A stretch of 64,000 nucleotides of DNA from Brevundimonas sp. MYb52 (GCF_002979535.1 NZ_PCPB01000006.1:1-64000); one strand, 5' to 3'. Counted from the first letter of the stretch, positions 54,556-63,642 are shown. The notes: a model not told the origin generated them from the letters alone. Program-made: numbers and translations.

Positions 54556-55419
54556 ATGATCCGTCGCATCGCGCTGACGTCTGTCTTGGCTTTGTCGCTC
54601 GGGAGCGTTGCCGCGAGCCCGGTTCTGGCGCAGGCCGCCGTGACCGCGACGGCCGCAACGCCGGCGACCCATGTCGCCCTGCAAGCCCCTGACGGCCGCG
54701 CCATCGACCTCAGCGTCTGGGCGGCGGCGGACGAGCAGGCGGTGATCGTCTTCAGTCACGGCTGGAACAGCGACCCGGCCCGTTATCATCGCATCATCAA
54801 ATACTGGACCGATCGCGGCTTCACCGTCATCGCGCCGATGCATACGGACTCGTTGCAGCATCCCCGCCACGCCGAGGGCGACCAACGCAGCTTCGTCATG
54901 AGCCGGATCGTCGATATGGCGGTGGTGCGCGGCTATGCGCAGGCGACCTATCTGGCCAAGCCGATGATCGCCGCCGGCCATTCCTTCGGGTCCTTCGATT
55001 CTCTGATGTCGGCGGGCGCGGTCAGCGTCGCCGGGCCGCTGGGCGATCCGGCGGTCAAGGCGGTAATCGCCATCTCGACGCCCGGCGTGGTGCCGGGTTT
55101 GGTCAGCCCCTCAACCTACGCCACGGTCGCCGCCCCGGTGCTGATCGTCACGGGCGACGCCGATCTGGTGCAGGGCTTCGTCACCGACCCCCGCGACCAC
55201 CGGGCGGCTTTCGACGCCAGCCCGAGGGGCGACAAGATGCTGATGACCTTCGCGGGCGGCGATCACGGCTTCATCGGCAACGCCGACCCTGCCGACTTTG
55301 AGCTGATGGCCGCCACGACGGTTGATTTCATGCGCGCGCACGCTCTGGGCGATGCGGCGGCGCAAGCCCGGCTGGATGCCCTGACCGCGCCCGAGGGCGT
55401 CACCATTGAGCGTCGCTGA
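54556..55419 (+). CDS. Secreted alpha/beta hydrolase
   Basis: A 287-residue periplasmic hydrolase. A signal peptide (RRIALTSVLALSLGSVAASPVLA) is followed by the oxyanion region VIVFSHGWNSDP near 68, the nucleophile GHSFGSFDSLMSAG (Ser near 143), an Asp in IVTGDADLVQGF and His in GGDHGFIGN near 236. It resembles secreted dienelactone- or chlorophyllase-like hydrolases; the substrate is unknown. GGGGA lies upstream of ATG 54556, preferred to a TTG 4 codons earlier. Confidence 0.88.
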   Translation: MIRRIALTSVLALSLGSVAASPVLAQAAVTATAATPATHVALQAPDGRAIDLSVWAAADEQAVIVFSHGWNSDPARYHRIIKYWTDRGFTVIAPMHTDSLQHPRHAEGDQRSFVMSRIVDMAVVRGYAQATYLAKPMIAAGHSFGSFDSLMSAGAVSVAGPLGDPAVKAVIAISTPGVVPGLVSPSTYATVAAPVLIVTGDADLVQGFVTDPRDHRAAFDASPRGDKMLMTFAGGDHGFIGNADPADFELMAATTVDFMRAHALGDAAAQARLDALTAPEGVTIERR

Positions 55420-55423
55420 GATC

Positions 55424-56020
55424 ATGAAGCTTTACATCACCACCCCGTCGCCCTTCGCCCGCAAGGTCCGTATCGTCGCCCGCGAGAAGGGGTTGTCCGA
55501 GCGGATCGAGGAAATCGCGGTCGATCCCTACGCCAATGCGCCGGAACTGCTGGCCACCAATCCCGTGGTGCAGGTGCCGACCCTGATCGCCGAGGATGGC
55601 CTGCCCCTGACCGACAGCCCGGTCATCTGCCAGTATCTCGACGCCATCGGCTTCGGCCCGCGCCTGCTGCCCGCCGAGGAGGCTGAGTGGCTGCGTATCA
55701 AGCGTCTGGAGACCCTGGCCAACGCCACGCTGGAAATGGGCGTCAAGCTGGTGCTGGAGAAGCGCCGCCCCGAGCAGGAGCGCTCGCCGACGTGGATGGA
55801 GCGGTGGACCTTCAACATGGGGCGCGCGCTTGATGCGCTGGAAGCGGCTGCGCCCGACGCCGAGGATTTCAACATGGCCGTGCTGAGCGCCGGGATCGCC
55901 GTCAGCTGGATCAGCTTCCGTCACCCCGACTACGACTGGAAGACCGGCCGCCCCAACCTGGTCGCGCTTCAGACCGCGCTGGAAAAGAGGCCCAGTTTCC
56001 AGGCGACTGCGCCGGTCTGA
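55424..56020 (+). CDS. Glutathione S-transferase
   Basis: A 198-residue GST. The thioredoxin-fold half starts MKLYITTPSPFARKVRIVAREKG, with the catalytic Ser/Tyr region in TTPSPFARK and the gamma-glutamyl site NPVVQVPTLIAEDGLPLTDSPVICQYL. The helical C-terminal half ends AVSWISFRHPDYDWKTGRPNL. The previous gene's stop is 4 bases before the ATG; a TTG start 18 bases earlier would overlap that gene. Detoxification or a metabolic isomerisation are both possible. Confidence 0.93.
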   Translation: MKLYITTPSPFARKVRIVAREKGLSERIEEIAVDPYANAPELLATNPVVQVPTLIAEDGLPLTDSPVICQYLDAIGFGPRLLPAEEAEWLRIKRLETLANATLEMGVKLVLEKRRPEQERSPTWMERWTFNMGRALDALEAAAPDAEDFNMAVLSAGIAVSWISFRHPDYDWKTGRPNLVALQTALEKRPSFQATAPV

Positions 56021-56137
56021 CCGCTGCTGCAGGCGGTTGGGGATGTCACGCGTTCGTGATTGACGGTCGAACGACGTGATGCCAGACAGGCGGAAGGTCA
56101 GCCGGGGGGGCTGGACCGTATCCTCTTAGGGATCGTC

Positions 56138-56602
56138 ATGATTTCCAAACGCCATGCACGGCTGGCCGTGCAAGCCCTGACGCTTGCGGGCTTGAGCGTC
56201 AGCCTGCCAGCCTGCGCCACCATCACGCGCGGCACCACCCAGGAATTCGTCATCGAGAGCAGCCCGCCCGGCGCGCGCGCCTCGACCTCGAACGGGTTCT
56301 CGTGCGAGGCCACGCCCTGCACCTTCCGCATGCCGCGCAAGGATGCCTTTACCGTGACCATCGCGCGCGAGGGCTATGCGGCGCAGACCCATTCGATCGA
56401 AAGCCGCATGTCGGGCGGCGGCGGGGCGGCTATGGCCGGCAATATCCTGGTCGGCGGTCTGATCGGCGCTGGCGTGGACGCCACCTCGGGCGCCCTGAAC
56501 GACCTGACGCCGAACCCGCTGATTGTGACGCTGGAAACCGAAGGTGCAGCGACGGCCCAGGCCGCCGCAGTCGCCGCTCCTGCCCCGCAGGCCCAGCCGT
56601 GA
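56138..56602 (+). CDS. PEGA-domain-like lipoprotein
   Basis: A 154-residue protein with a signal sequence and lipobox (LSVSLPAC, Cys near 25) followed by ATITRGTTQEFVIESSPPGARASTSNGFSCEATPCTFRMPRKDAFTVTIAREGY, split here only for description; this PPGA...PCTF...VTIAREGY pattern is a PEGA-like Ig fold. A Gly/Ala-rich hydrophobic stretch (GGGGAAMAGNILVGGLIGAGVDA) comes near 100. Its stop overlaps the next gene's GTG. Probably an outer-membrane lipoprotein of unknown role. Confidence 0.82.
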   Translation: MISKRHARLAVQALTLAGLSVSLPACATITRGTTQEFVIESSPPGARASTSNGFSCEATPCTFRMPRKDAFTVTIAREGYAAQTHSIESRMSGGGGAAMAGNILVGGLIGAGVDATSGALNDLTPNPLIVTLETEGAATAQAAAVAAPAPQAQP

Positions 56603-57153
56603 GCCGCGCCGTCGTGATCCGCCGCGCCGTCGTCGCCGTGATGTCCCTGGGCCTGTTGTCGCTGGGCGCCTGCGCCTCGGCGGCCCGTCCCGAGGCCATG
56701 ACCGTCCTGCCCTCCAGCGTGAGTGCGGCCAAGGCCGGGGACGTGGGCTATCAAGCGGTGAAGATCGTCAACGTCTCGGGCGGCACGGAGACCAACCCCC
56801 TGCTGTGGTCCGAGGTCGCCAGCGGCGACTTCCGCCAGGCGTTGGAAAGCTCGCTCAAGGCGACCGGCTACCTGGGAGCGACGGACAGCGCGCCCCTGTC
56901 GTTGACGGCGGCCATGCTGGAACTGAAGCAGCCCCTGGCCGGCCTCGACCTGTCGGTGACCAGCCGCGTGCGCTACTCGGTGACCGACGCCTCGGGGCGT
57001 CTGGTGTTCGACGAAACGGTGGCGGCGACCGGCACCGCCAAGATGGGCGAGTCCCTGATGGCGACGGAACGTCTGCGTCTCGCCAACGAGTACGCCGTCC
57101 GTGAAAACATCAAGGCCTTCATCGAACGCTTCCGCGCTCACGTCGCGCGCTGA
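56599..57153 (+). CDS. Putative lipoprotein
   Basis: A 184-residue protein with an N-terminal signal and lipobox (SLGLLSLGAC, Cys near 25). The mature part has DFRQALESSLKATGYLGATDSAPLSLTAAMLELKQP, a fold seen in small outer-membrane lipoproteins that form cyclic assemblies, and a conserved-looking C-terminal helix ANEYAVRENIKAFIERF. It starts at GTG 56599, overlapping the preceding lipoprotein stop by 4 bases (GTGA); ATG 56641 would also keep the lipobox but shorten the basic region. The two lipoproteins are translationally coupled. Confidence 0.8.
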   Translation: MSRAVVIRRAVVAVMSLGLLSLGACASAARPEAMTVLPSSVSAAKAGDVGYQAVKIVNVSGGTETNPLLWSEVASGDFRQALESSLKATGYLGATDSAPLSLTAAMLELKQPLAGLDLSVTSRVRYSVTDASGRLVFDETVAATGTAKMGESLMATERLRLANEYAVRENIKAFIERFRAHVAR

Positions 57154-57174
57154 TCGGTCGAGACGGCAGGCAGG

Positions 57175-57207
57175 GGGCGGGACGGGCGCAGGCCGGTCCC
57201 GCCCTTT
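57175..57207 (+). terminator. Intrinsic terminator of the lipoprotein pair
   Basis: GGGCGGGAC (57175-57183) pairs with GTCCCGCCC (57196-57204), 9 bp with a 12-base loop, followed by TTT. It ends only 3 bases before the stop of the convergent TSUP gene. Confidence 0.8.
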
Positions 57208-57209
57208 GG

Positions 57210-57992
57210 CTATCGGCCGATCAGTCCCGCCAACTGGGCGCCCTGGAAGGCGGCGAGGAAAAGCAGCAGGAAGCCGACCGCATAGGCCAGCCCCTTGCGC
57301 GGCACCTTTTTGACGATCAACCCCGCGAAGGGCGCGGCGATCAGGCCGCCGACCACCAGTCCGGCGACGGCGGCGGCATGGTTTTCCAGCGCCCCGGCCT
57401 CTTCCCAGTGACCCGTCACCAGGGCCCAGACGAAGGTGGCCGAGATGGCGACGGTCAGGAAGAATTCGGCGGTGTTGACCGTGCCGATGGCCTTGCGCGG
57501 ATCGTGACCGGCGCCGACCATGGTCGAAGACACGGTCGGCCCCCAACCGCCGCCGCCCACGGCGTCGAGGAAGCCGCCGACCACGCCCAGCGGGGCGGTG
57601 ATCCAGGCGGGCAGATGGCGATGCGGCACGTCATGCCCCGCACGCCACAGAATCCAGGCGCCGATCAGGGCCAGATAGGCGATGATGAAGGGCTTGATCA
57701 TTGCGCCGTCGATCCCGGTCAGGACATAGGCGCCCAGCACCCCGCCGATCACCCCGGCGATGGCCAGCGGCAGAAACAGCCGCCACTCGACATTCCGGTG
57801 CCAGGCGTGACTGCCCGCCGAGGCGGCGGTGGTGAAGACCTCGGCTGCGTGGACGCTGGCCGAGGCCGTGGCCGGCGGCACGCCGAAGGCCAGCAGCACA
57901 GAGGACGAGATGACGCCATAGGCCATGCCCAGGGCGCCATCGACCGCCTGGGCCAGAACGCCCACCAGCAGGAACAGGAAAAAAGTATCCAT
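57210..57992 (-). CDS. TSUP family (TauE/SafE) sulfite/organosulfonate exporter
   Basis: A 260-residue integral membrane protein with about 8 hydrophobic helices, beginning MDTFFLFLLVGVLAQAVDGALGMAYG. The two TSUP repeats are recognisable from GALGMAYGVISSSVLLAFG and the mirrored GFLDAVGGGGWGPTVSSTMVGAG. The family moves sulfite, sulfolactate or related small anions; the direction and substrate are not decided by sequence. It converges with the lipoprotein pair. No sulfur-metabolism neighbour is present. Confidence 0.9.
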   Translation of the reverse strand: MDTFFLFLLVGVLAQAVDGALGMAYGVISSSVLLAFGVPPATASASVHAAEVFTTAASAGSHAWHRNVEWRLFLPLAIAGVIGGVLGAYVLTGIDGAMIKPFIIAYLALIGAWILWRAGHDVPHRHLPAWITAPLGVVGGFLDAVGGGGWGPTVSSTMVGAGHDPRKAIGTVNTAEFFLTVAISATFVWALVTGHWEEAGALENHAAAVAGLVVGGLIAAPFAGLIVKKVPRKGLAYAVGFLLLFLAAFQGAQLAGLIGR

Positions 57993-58051
57993 TCAGCCCT
58001 CAGCCTTGGCCCGCATCAGGCGCACCGCTCGACTGACTTGGCAATGGCGGA

Positions 58052-58660
58052 TCAGGCGGCGGGCTCCAGTCGCGCCAAGGCGTCCAGCACGTCGCGGCCC
58101 GTATAGGGCTTGATGACCATGGCGGCGGCCAGTTCGGCGTTGGCGGCGGCTGCGCTAACGTCGCCCGACAGGAAGATGACCGGGGTGCCCCAGCGCGCCT
58201 TGAGGCTGCGGGCCAGATCGACGCCGGTGGCCTCGCCGGACAGGTTGATGTCCAGCAGGGCCGCGTCGATGGGGTGCAGGGCCGTGGCGGCCTCGGCGGC
58301 TTCGGCGCTGTGGAAGGGGCCGACGATCCGGTGTCCGGCGGCGTCCAGCGCCTCGGTCAGGGCGGCGGCGGCTTCGGCGTCGTCCTCGACCAGAAGCACG
58401 GTCAGGGGTTCGACCTGGGGCGCGGCGGCGGGAGTTTCAGCCGGCGCCTGACGCACCAGGACGGCGCGCAGATAGGGCCAGAGTTCGGCGGCGGGGCGTT
58501 CTGCGTCCAGGTCGAAGATCTTGGCCAGAGCCTTCAGCTCGGTTTCGGCTTCAGCGGACACGGTGGCGTCCGGGCGCTCCAGCAAGCCGTCGTAGAGGGC
58601 GCAGAGCCGCGCCACATTGGCGTCCGCCCCGACGCTGGAATCCGCGTTTCCATCGAACAT
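58052..58660 (-). CDS. Receiver-domain response regulator with N-terminal extension
   Basis: A 202-residue protein. The C-terminal receiver domain (from about 85) has VLLVEDDAEAAAALTEAL, phospho-acceptor Asp in ALLDINLSGEATG, Ser/Thr in VIFLSGD and Lys in VIKPYTG. The first 80 residues are helical and unrecognised (LCALYDGLLERP, LWPYLRAVLVRQ). It has no DNA-binding output, so it would act by protein contact, in a phosphorelay or as a diffusible receiver. No kinase is adjacent; a kinase starts at 63643 on the other strand. Confidence 0.87.
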   Translation of the reverse strand: MFDGNADSSVGADANVARLCALYDGLLERPDATVSAEAETELKALAKIFDLDAERPAAELWPYLRAVLVRQAPAETPAAAPQVEPLTVLLVEDDAEAAAALTEALDAAGHRIVGPFHSAEAAEAATALHPIDAALLDINLSGEATGVDLARSLKARWGTPVIFLSGDVSAAAANAELAAAMVIKPYTGRDVLDALARLEPAA

Positions 58661-58847
58661 GCCTGTCTCCTGTCAGTTTCAGCCCAGGTGGAGCTAGGGT
58701 GTTTGCAGGTGCGAAGAAACCGCCCTGACGGGCTTGTGACGACTGTTCACAATCGCTCCATCTGCGCGTGTTCGGGCCTTTTCATCGACAGGGAGCGGTC
58801 CGGCGGGTAAGGCTCCGCGCTCGATTTTTCCTTCGAAGGACGCTCCA

Positions 58848-59915
58848 TTGCGACTGCCCCAGGCTCGGCTCGATCAGGTGCTCGACCGCTTCCATCAGGT
58901 GGAGGCCCGCATGGGCGCGGCGTCGGACGGCGCCGAGATCGTGCGTCTGTCGAAAGAGCATGCCGAGCTGAAGCCGGTGGCCGACGCCGTGCAGACCCTG
59001 GCCCGCGCCCGTGCCGAGGCCGAGGACCTGCAGGCCATGGCTTCGGACCCTGAAATGGCCGCCATGGCCGCCGACGAACTGGAGGCCCTGAACGCACGCC
59101 TGCCGGAGCTGGAGCGCGAGGTCGCCCTGCTGCTGGCCCCGCGTGACGCCGATGAAAACGCCTCGGCCGTGCTGGAAGTGCGCGCCGGGACCGGTGGGGA
59201 CGAGGCGGCCATCTTCGCTGGCGACCTGTTCCGCATGTATTCGCGCTACGCCTCCACGCGCGGCTGGCGGGTCGAGATCGACAGCCTGACCGAGGGCGAC
59301 GCGGGCGGCTACAAGGAAGTCATCGCCACCGTCACGGGCGAAGGCGTGTTCGGCCGACTGAAGTTCGAGAGCGGCGTGCACCGGGTCCAGCGGGTGCCGG
59401 CGACCGAGTCGCAAGGGCGCATCCACACCTCGGCGGCGACGGTCGCGGTCCTGCCCGAGGTCGAGGACGTGGAGATCGAAATCCACGACAAGGATATCCG
59501 CATCGACACCTATCGTTCGTCGGGCTCGGGCGGCCAGCACGTCAATACGACCGATTCCGCGGTGCGCATCACCCACCTGCCCACCGGCATCATGGTGACG
59601 TCGTCGGAGAAGTCCCAGCACGTCAACCGCGACAAGGCGATGAAGAACCTGCGCGTGCGCCTCTATGACATGCAGCGTCAGGCCAAGGACCTGGCCCGAT
59701 CCGATACGCGCAAGTCGCAGGTCGGCTCCGGGGACCGGTCGGAACGCATCCGCACCTACAACTATCCGCAAGGCCGGGTCAGCGATCACCGCATCAACCT
59801 GACCCTGCACAGCCTGCCCCAGATCATGGAAGGCGACATCGACCCCCTGCTGAACGCCCTGATCGCCGAGGATCAGGCGGCTCGCCTGGCTGATCTGGAA
59901 GCCGAGTTCGGCTGA
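58848..59915 (+). CDS. prfA: Peptide chain release factor 1
   Basis: A 355-residue RF1 reading UAA and UAG. The anticodon-like P-A-T of class RF1 is in [13 protein letters not shown] near 183 and the catalytic GGQ is in [15 protein letters not shown] near 228. The start is TTG 58848 with GAAGGA about 7 bases upstream; no in-frame ATG is nearer than residue 22. In many bacteria prmC, which methylates the GGQ Gln, follows directly; here it is 1.5 kb away, beyond an inverted gene. Confidence 0.95.
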   Translation: MRLPQARLDQVLDRFHQVEARMGAASDGAEIVRLSKEHAELKPVADAVQTLARARAEAEDLQAMASDPEMAAMAADELEALNARLPELEREVALLLAPRDADENASAVLEVRAGTGGDEAAIFAGDLFRMYSRYASTRGWRVEIDSLTEGDAGGYKEVIATVTGEGVFGRLKFESGVHRVQRVPATESQGRIHTSAATVAVLPEVEDVEIEIHDKDIRIDTYRSSGSGGQHVNTTDSAVRITHLPTGIMVTSSEKSQHVNRDKAMKNLRVRLYDMQRQAKDLARSDTRKSQVGSGDRSERIRTYNYPQGRVSDHRINLTLHSLPQIMEGDIDPLLNALIAEDQAARLADLEAEFG

Positions 59916-59924
59916 CAACGAATT

Positions 59925-60070
59925 CTCCCTCCCCTTTATGGGGAGGGTGGCTGAGCCCGAAGGGCGAATACGGGTGGGGGCGGCAAGGCCAATCAAGCGC
60001 CGAGGCCAGGATCACCTCGCCCTCCCCACCCGGTCGCTGCGCGACCTCCCTCCCCATGAAGGGGAGGGAG
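59925..60070. repeat. Intergenic inverted-repeat element C
   Basis: Outer arms CTCCCTCCCCT (59925-59935) and AGGGGAGGGAG (60060-60070), and inner arms CGGGTGGGG (59971-59979) and CCCCACCCG (60024-60032) are perfect. Each end also has a local hairpin (CCCTCCCC with GGGGAGGG). It contains GGTCGCTGCGCGACC near 60032-60046, another small palindrome. It lies between the convergent prfA and yihY-like genes, so it may act as terminator for both. Confidence 0.82.
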
Positions 60071-60080
60071 AGCTGCAGCA

Positions 60081-61316
60081 TTATCTGCGTTTGACGCGCC
60101 GCTTCAGCACCCGGTCGCCCAGGGCCTCGGCGTATTTCAGCGTAAAGGCCAGGGCCGCCGGATTGCCCCGACGCGGGCCGACCGAATCCGCCATGATCGC
60201 GCCGCGCTCGCCGATCGGCAGGGGCGCACCGGTGGTGGTGTCTATGGCGGTCTGATGCTCGATCTCGGCGTTCAGCCGCGCCCCCATCAGGATCACCTGC
60301 ACCGAGAACCAGGTCCACAGCAGGAAGCCCATGGCCGCCGCCAGGGGGCCGTAGGAGTCGGTGCGGACGAAGTTGCTCAGGAACCAGCTGAACAGGAAGG
60401 ACACCAGCAGGCTCAGCGCCGCCGCGAACAGGGCGCCTGGTGTCAGCCAGCGCCAGCGCGCCCGCGCCCGGCACGGCCCGATTCGATAGATCAGGGCCAG
60501 GGCCGCGACATAGCCGAGATAGAGCAGGGGCCAGCGTAGCGGCGCCAGATGGGCCCATTCCTCCTCCAGGCCGAAGACCGACAGAACCACAGGCACGCCG
60601 ACCACCAGGGCCGAGCTGAGCAACACCGCCAGCAGGCCCGAGACGGTGACCCCCATACAGAGCAGGTTGTAGGTCAGGATGTTGCGTCGCTCGACCTCGT
60701 GATAGGCGAGGTTCAGCCCATAGAAGAGGGTCTTCACCCCGCCATTGGCCGCCATCAGCGACAGGGCCAGGGTCCAGACCAGGGTGAAGGTCAGTTGCCC
60801 AGTCGAGCCGCCCGCTAGTCGCGTCATCTCGGCGCCAAGGAACTGGGCCACGTTCGAGGGCAGCACTTCATAAAGGAAGCTGAGCTGGTTCCAGGCGTCG
60901 GCCGGATCGGCGAACAGGCCATAGATGGTGACGAAGGCGCCGAGCGTCGGGAACAGGGCCAGCAGCATGAAGAAGGTCACGCCCCCGGCGACGAAGCCGA
61001 CCCGGTCGCCGAAATAGCCCATGCCCGTGCGCCAGGCGATGTCGATCCAGCCCTTGCGCGGGATATGGGTCGGGTGCTGCGCCAGCCGTCCGCGGCCGGG
61101 CTCCTCGGCGTCATAGTCCTCGGGCGTGGGATCGCGCGGGGGCAGGGGCTCGGGCCGCTTGGGCCGCAACTCGACGCCGTACTTGTGGCCCTGGGTATAG
61201 AGCAGGTGCGCCGCCGTGGCGCCCGCAGCCAGTCCGCCCGCCGCCGCGCCCAGATAGCGCCAGAGCGCGCCGCCGTTTCCGCGCCGACGCGGCGCGCGTT
61301 TCAGAAGGTTCTGCAT
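60081..61316 (-). CDS. YihY/virulence factor BrkB family membrane protein
   Basis: A 411-residue protein with about six transmembrane helices. The first 100 residues hold a short hydrophobic segment and a Pro/Arg-rich loop; the YihY domain starts RKGWIDIAWRTGMGYFGDRVGFVAGGVTFFMLLALFPTLGAFV in two pieces and ends with FVRTDSYGPLAAAMGFLLWTWFSVQVILMGARLNAEIE. Although once called RNase BN, the family is membrane-bound and no nuclease motif is present. ATG 61316 has GAGGGG 9 bases upstream; an ATG two codons earlier is too near. It separates prfA from prmC. Confidence 0.9.
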   Translation of the reverse strand: MQNLLKRAPRRRGNGGALWRYLGAAAGGLAAGATAAHLLYTQGHKYGVELRPKRPEPLPPRDPTPEDYDAEEPGRGRLAQHPTHIPRKGWIDIAWRTGMGYFGDRVGFVAGGVTFFMLLALFPTLGAFVTIYGLFADPADAWNQLSFLYEVLPSNVAQFLGAEMTRLAGGSTGQLTFTLVWTLALSLMAANGGVKTLFYGLNLAYHEVERRNILTYNLLCMGVTVSGLLAVLLSSALVVGVPVVLSVFGLEEEWAHLAPLRWPLLYLGYVAALALIYRIGPCRARARWRWLTPGALFAAALSLLVSFLFSWFLSNFVRTDSYGPLAAAMGFLLWTWFSVQVILMGARLNAEIEHQTAIDTTTGAPLPIGERGAIMADSVGPRRGNPAALAFTLKYAEALGDRVLKRRVKRR

Positions 61317-61394
61317 CCCCATCCGCCCCTCAACGGCCACGCTCCGACTGCGTTCCGTCTTGAAATCGCCCGCCGCAGGGGCCAATCAGCGATC

Positions 61395-62291
61395 ATGTCC
61401 GAAAACGCCCCCGCCGCCCCGACCCTGCTCACCGCCTGGAAGGGCGCGCAAGCCCAGTTCAAAGCCGCCGGCATCGACAGCCCGTCGATCGACGCCCGCC
61501 TGTTGCTGGAGGCGGCGACCGGCGCAGGCCGCGTCGACATTCTGACCGATCCCTACCGCGTCATCGACGCCGACAAGTTCGCCGCCCTGGAGGCCATGGT
61601 GGCGCGTCGCCTGAAGCGCGAGCCGGTGTCGCGCATCCTGGGCAAGAAGGGCTTCTGGAAGATCATGCTGAACGTCACCCCCGACGTGCTCAGCCCCCGC
61701 CCGGACACCGAAACCCTGCTGGACGTCATCGTCCGCGCCTTTGCGCCGCAACGCGCCTTCGACTTTATCGACCTCGGCACCGGCTCGGGCGCTATTCTTC
61801 TGGCCACCCTGGTTGAGCGCCCCGGCGCGCGCGGCGTCGGGACCGACATCTCGACCGAAGCCATCGCCGTGGCGCGCGAGAACGCCGCCAATCTGGATCT
61901 GAACGACCGCTGCACCTTTATCCGCACCGAGTGGGCCACGGGTTTCGCCGACGACAGCTTCGACCTGGTGGTGTCCAACCCGCCCTATATCCCGACCAGC
62001 GACATCGCGGGGCTGGACCCGGAGGTGCGCGAGCATGACCCGCATCTGGCGCTGGACGGCGGCCCCGACGGCCTGCAGCCCTATCGCGATCTGGCCCCGG
62101 AAATCGCCCGCATCCTGCGCCCCGAGGGCGTCTTTGCGGTCGAGATCGGCTGGGATCAGGGCGAGGCGGTCAAGGCGCTGTTCGAGGCGGCGGGCTTTAC
62201 GGGCGTCAAGGTGGTCAAGGACCTGGGCGAGCGTGACCGCGTCGTCACCAACGGCCCTGACCCGCGCGTCGATCCTATCCCCGAGGCCTGA
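61395..62291 (+). CDS. prmC: Release factor glutamine N5-methyltransferase PrmC
   Basis: A 298-residue methyltransferase that modifies the GGQ glutamine of RF1 and RF2. The N-terminal helical domain is AGIDSPSIDARLLLEAATG; the SAM site is FIDLGTGSGAILLATL near 130 and the catalytic NPPY is at 195-198 (VVSNPPYIPTSDI). The family's RFF/FWS region reads GFWKIMLNVTPDVLSPRPDTE. Only a weak Shine-Dalgarno is visible. The 5' end lies 79 bases from the divergent YihY-type gene. Confidence 0.95.
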   Translation: MSENAPAAPTLLTAWKGAQAQFKAAGIDSPSIDARLLLEAATGAGRVDILTDPYRVIDADKFAALEAMVARRLKREPVSRILGKKGFWKIMLNVTPDVLSPRPDTETLLDVIVRAFAPQRAFDFIDLGTGSGAILLATLVERPGARGVGTDISTEAIAVARENAANLDLNDRCTFIRTEWATGFADDSFDLVVSNPPYIPTSDIAGLDPEVREHDPHLALDGGPDGLQPYRDLAPEIARILRPEGVFAVEIGWDQGEAVKALFEAAGFTGVKVVKDLGERDRVVTNGPDPRVDPIPEA

Positions 62292-62573
62292 TCGGGGTCG
62301 AAGGGCAGGCGCAATAAAAGCCTTGGAAACCGCTTCAGCGCGCGCTAAGTCCTTTTTCGTCTCCCACTCAAACGCATCCTTTTCGGGCAGGTTTGCTCGT
62401 TCAAGCGCGTCTGGGCCAGTGACGGTCGGACCGGCTTGGTCCGGCGGACCACAGGGCGACGAACGGTTTTCCGAGCACATCGATACGGGGATTGGCCCCG
62501 ACCGAACGGAACGACGAACTGGGTCCTGCCCGTCCTTGAACGACGGCGGCCCGCACCAGCACGGTAAGCTCCG
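62292..62573. other. Gap before the DUF4167 gene
   Basis: These 282 bases contain no convincing gene. A stretch near 62425-62455 (GACGGTCGGACCGGCTTGGTCCGGC) has overlapping inverted repeats and may form a hairpin. The composition is less GC-biased near 62340-62400. It must contain the promoter of the DUF4167 gene unless that is read from prmC; no terminator is evident after prmC. Confidence 0.4.
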
Positions 62574-63560
62574 ATGAGAGATTTCAAGGGCATGAAGCGT
62601 CAGCGCGGACGCAACCGGAAGCCCGGCAGCGGCGGCGGCAACAACGCCAACGCCACCAATCCGAACCGGTCGTGGGATTCGCAGGGCCCCGAGAACATCA
62701 AGGTCCGGGGCAATGCCCAGACCGTCTATGAGCGCTACATGCAGCTGGCGCGCGACGCCTCGGCCGCTGGCGACCGCGTCCTGGCCGAGAACTACACCCA
62801 GCACGCCGAACACTATTTCCGCGTCCTGCGCGCCCTGCAGCCGCAACGTCCGGTCAGCGAGATCGCCCAGCGCGAACTGGCCGGCCAAGGCTTCGACATC
62901 GACTTCGAGGACGAGTCGGGCGCTCAGGCCGCCGCCATTATCGCCGCCGCCGCCGCCGAGCAGCAGAAGGCCGAGGACGAGGCCCGTCGTCAGGCCGAGC
63001 GCGCTGAACGCGACGCCAATCGCGACAACAACCGTGATCGGGACCGCGACTACAACCGGGATCGCGACAACAATCGCGACCGTGATCGTGAACCGCGCGA
63101 ACCGCGTGAGCCGCGCGCCGAGGGCGACCGTGAGCCGCGCGCCGAGGGTGACCGCGAAGGCGGTCGCCGCGAAACCCGCCGCGAGCGCTGGGAGCGTCGC
63201 CGCGAGGAACGCAACCGTCGCTTCGAGGCCGGCGAGGCCACGCCCGAGGACGAAGCCCGCGCCCTGGCTGAGGCTGAATACGCTCCTGACGCCGCCGTCG
63301 AACCTGTCGCTGACGAACCTGCGCCTGCCGCCGCAGAGGTCGAGGCCCGCCCGGCCCGCGCTCCGCGCCGTCCGCGTACTGAACGCGCCCCGGCCGAAGC
63401 GCCCGCCGACGGCGAAGTCAGCGACGGCATGGGCCTGCCCGGCTTCCTGACGCGTCCTGCAGCCCCCGCTTCGGATGAGGCCGAGATCTCGGACGAGGCT
63501 CCGGCGCCCAAACGCCGCGCGCCGCGTCGCAAGGTCGAACCCGCCGCCGACGAGGGCTGA
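62574..63560 (+). CDS. DUF4167 domain protein with long disordered RD/RE-rich tail
   Basis: A 328-residue protein. Residues 1-100 carry the DUF4167 domain: a basic start (MKRQRGRNRKPGSGGGNN), then KVRGNAQTVYERYMQLARDASAAGDRVLAENYTQHAEHYFRVL, here described as one helical block. The remainder is low complexity: Arg-Asp and Asn-Arg-Asp repeats from about 145, Arg-Glu-Pro repeats near 175 and a duplicated AEGDREPR, then an acidic Ala/Pro tail ending in basic KRRAPRRK. The charge pattern suggests RNA or nucleic-acid binding and phase-separating behaviour; this is inferred. ATG 62592 is an alternative start. Confidence 0.9.
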   Translation: MRDFKGMKRQRGRNRKPGSGGGNNANATNPNRSWDSQGPENIKVRGNAQTVYERYMQLARDASAAGDRVLAENYTQHAEHYFRVLRALQPQRPVSEIAQRELAGQGFDIDFEDESGAQAAAIIAAAAAEQQKAEDEARRQAERAERDANRDNNRDRDRDYNRDRDNNRDRDREPREPREPRAEGDREPRAEGDREGGRRETRRERWERRREERNRRFEAGEATPEDEARALAEAEYAPDAAVEPVADEPAPAAAEVEARPARAPRRPRTERAPAEAPADGEVSDGMGLPGFLTRPAAPASDEAEISDEAPAPKRRAPRRKVEPAADEG

Positions 63561-63642
63561 TCGTCGGCGCGCAACTTTAGCGCGTATATTTACATAACCG
63601 CAATCTATGGGCGTCATTCTCGATCTATCGGGAGGACGTGCA

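Noticed and set aside
62513..62545. GGAAC upstream of the DUF4167 gene
   Set aside because: Only CGTC at an 18-base spacing follows, so neither the -10 nor the spacer fits.
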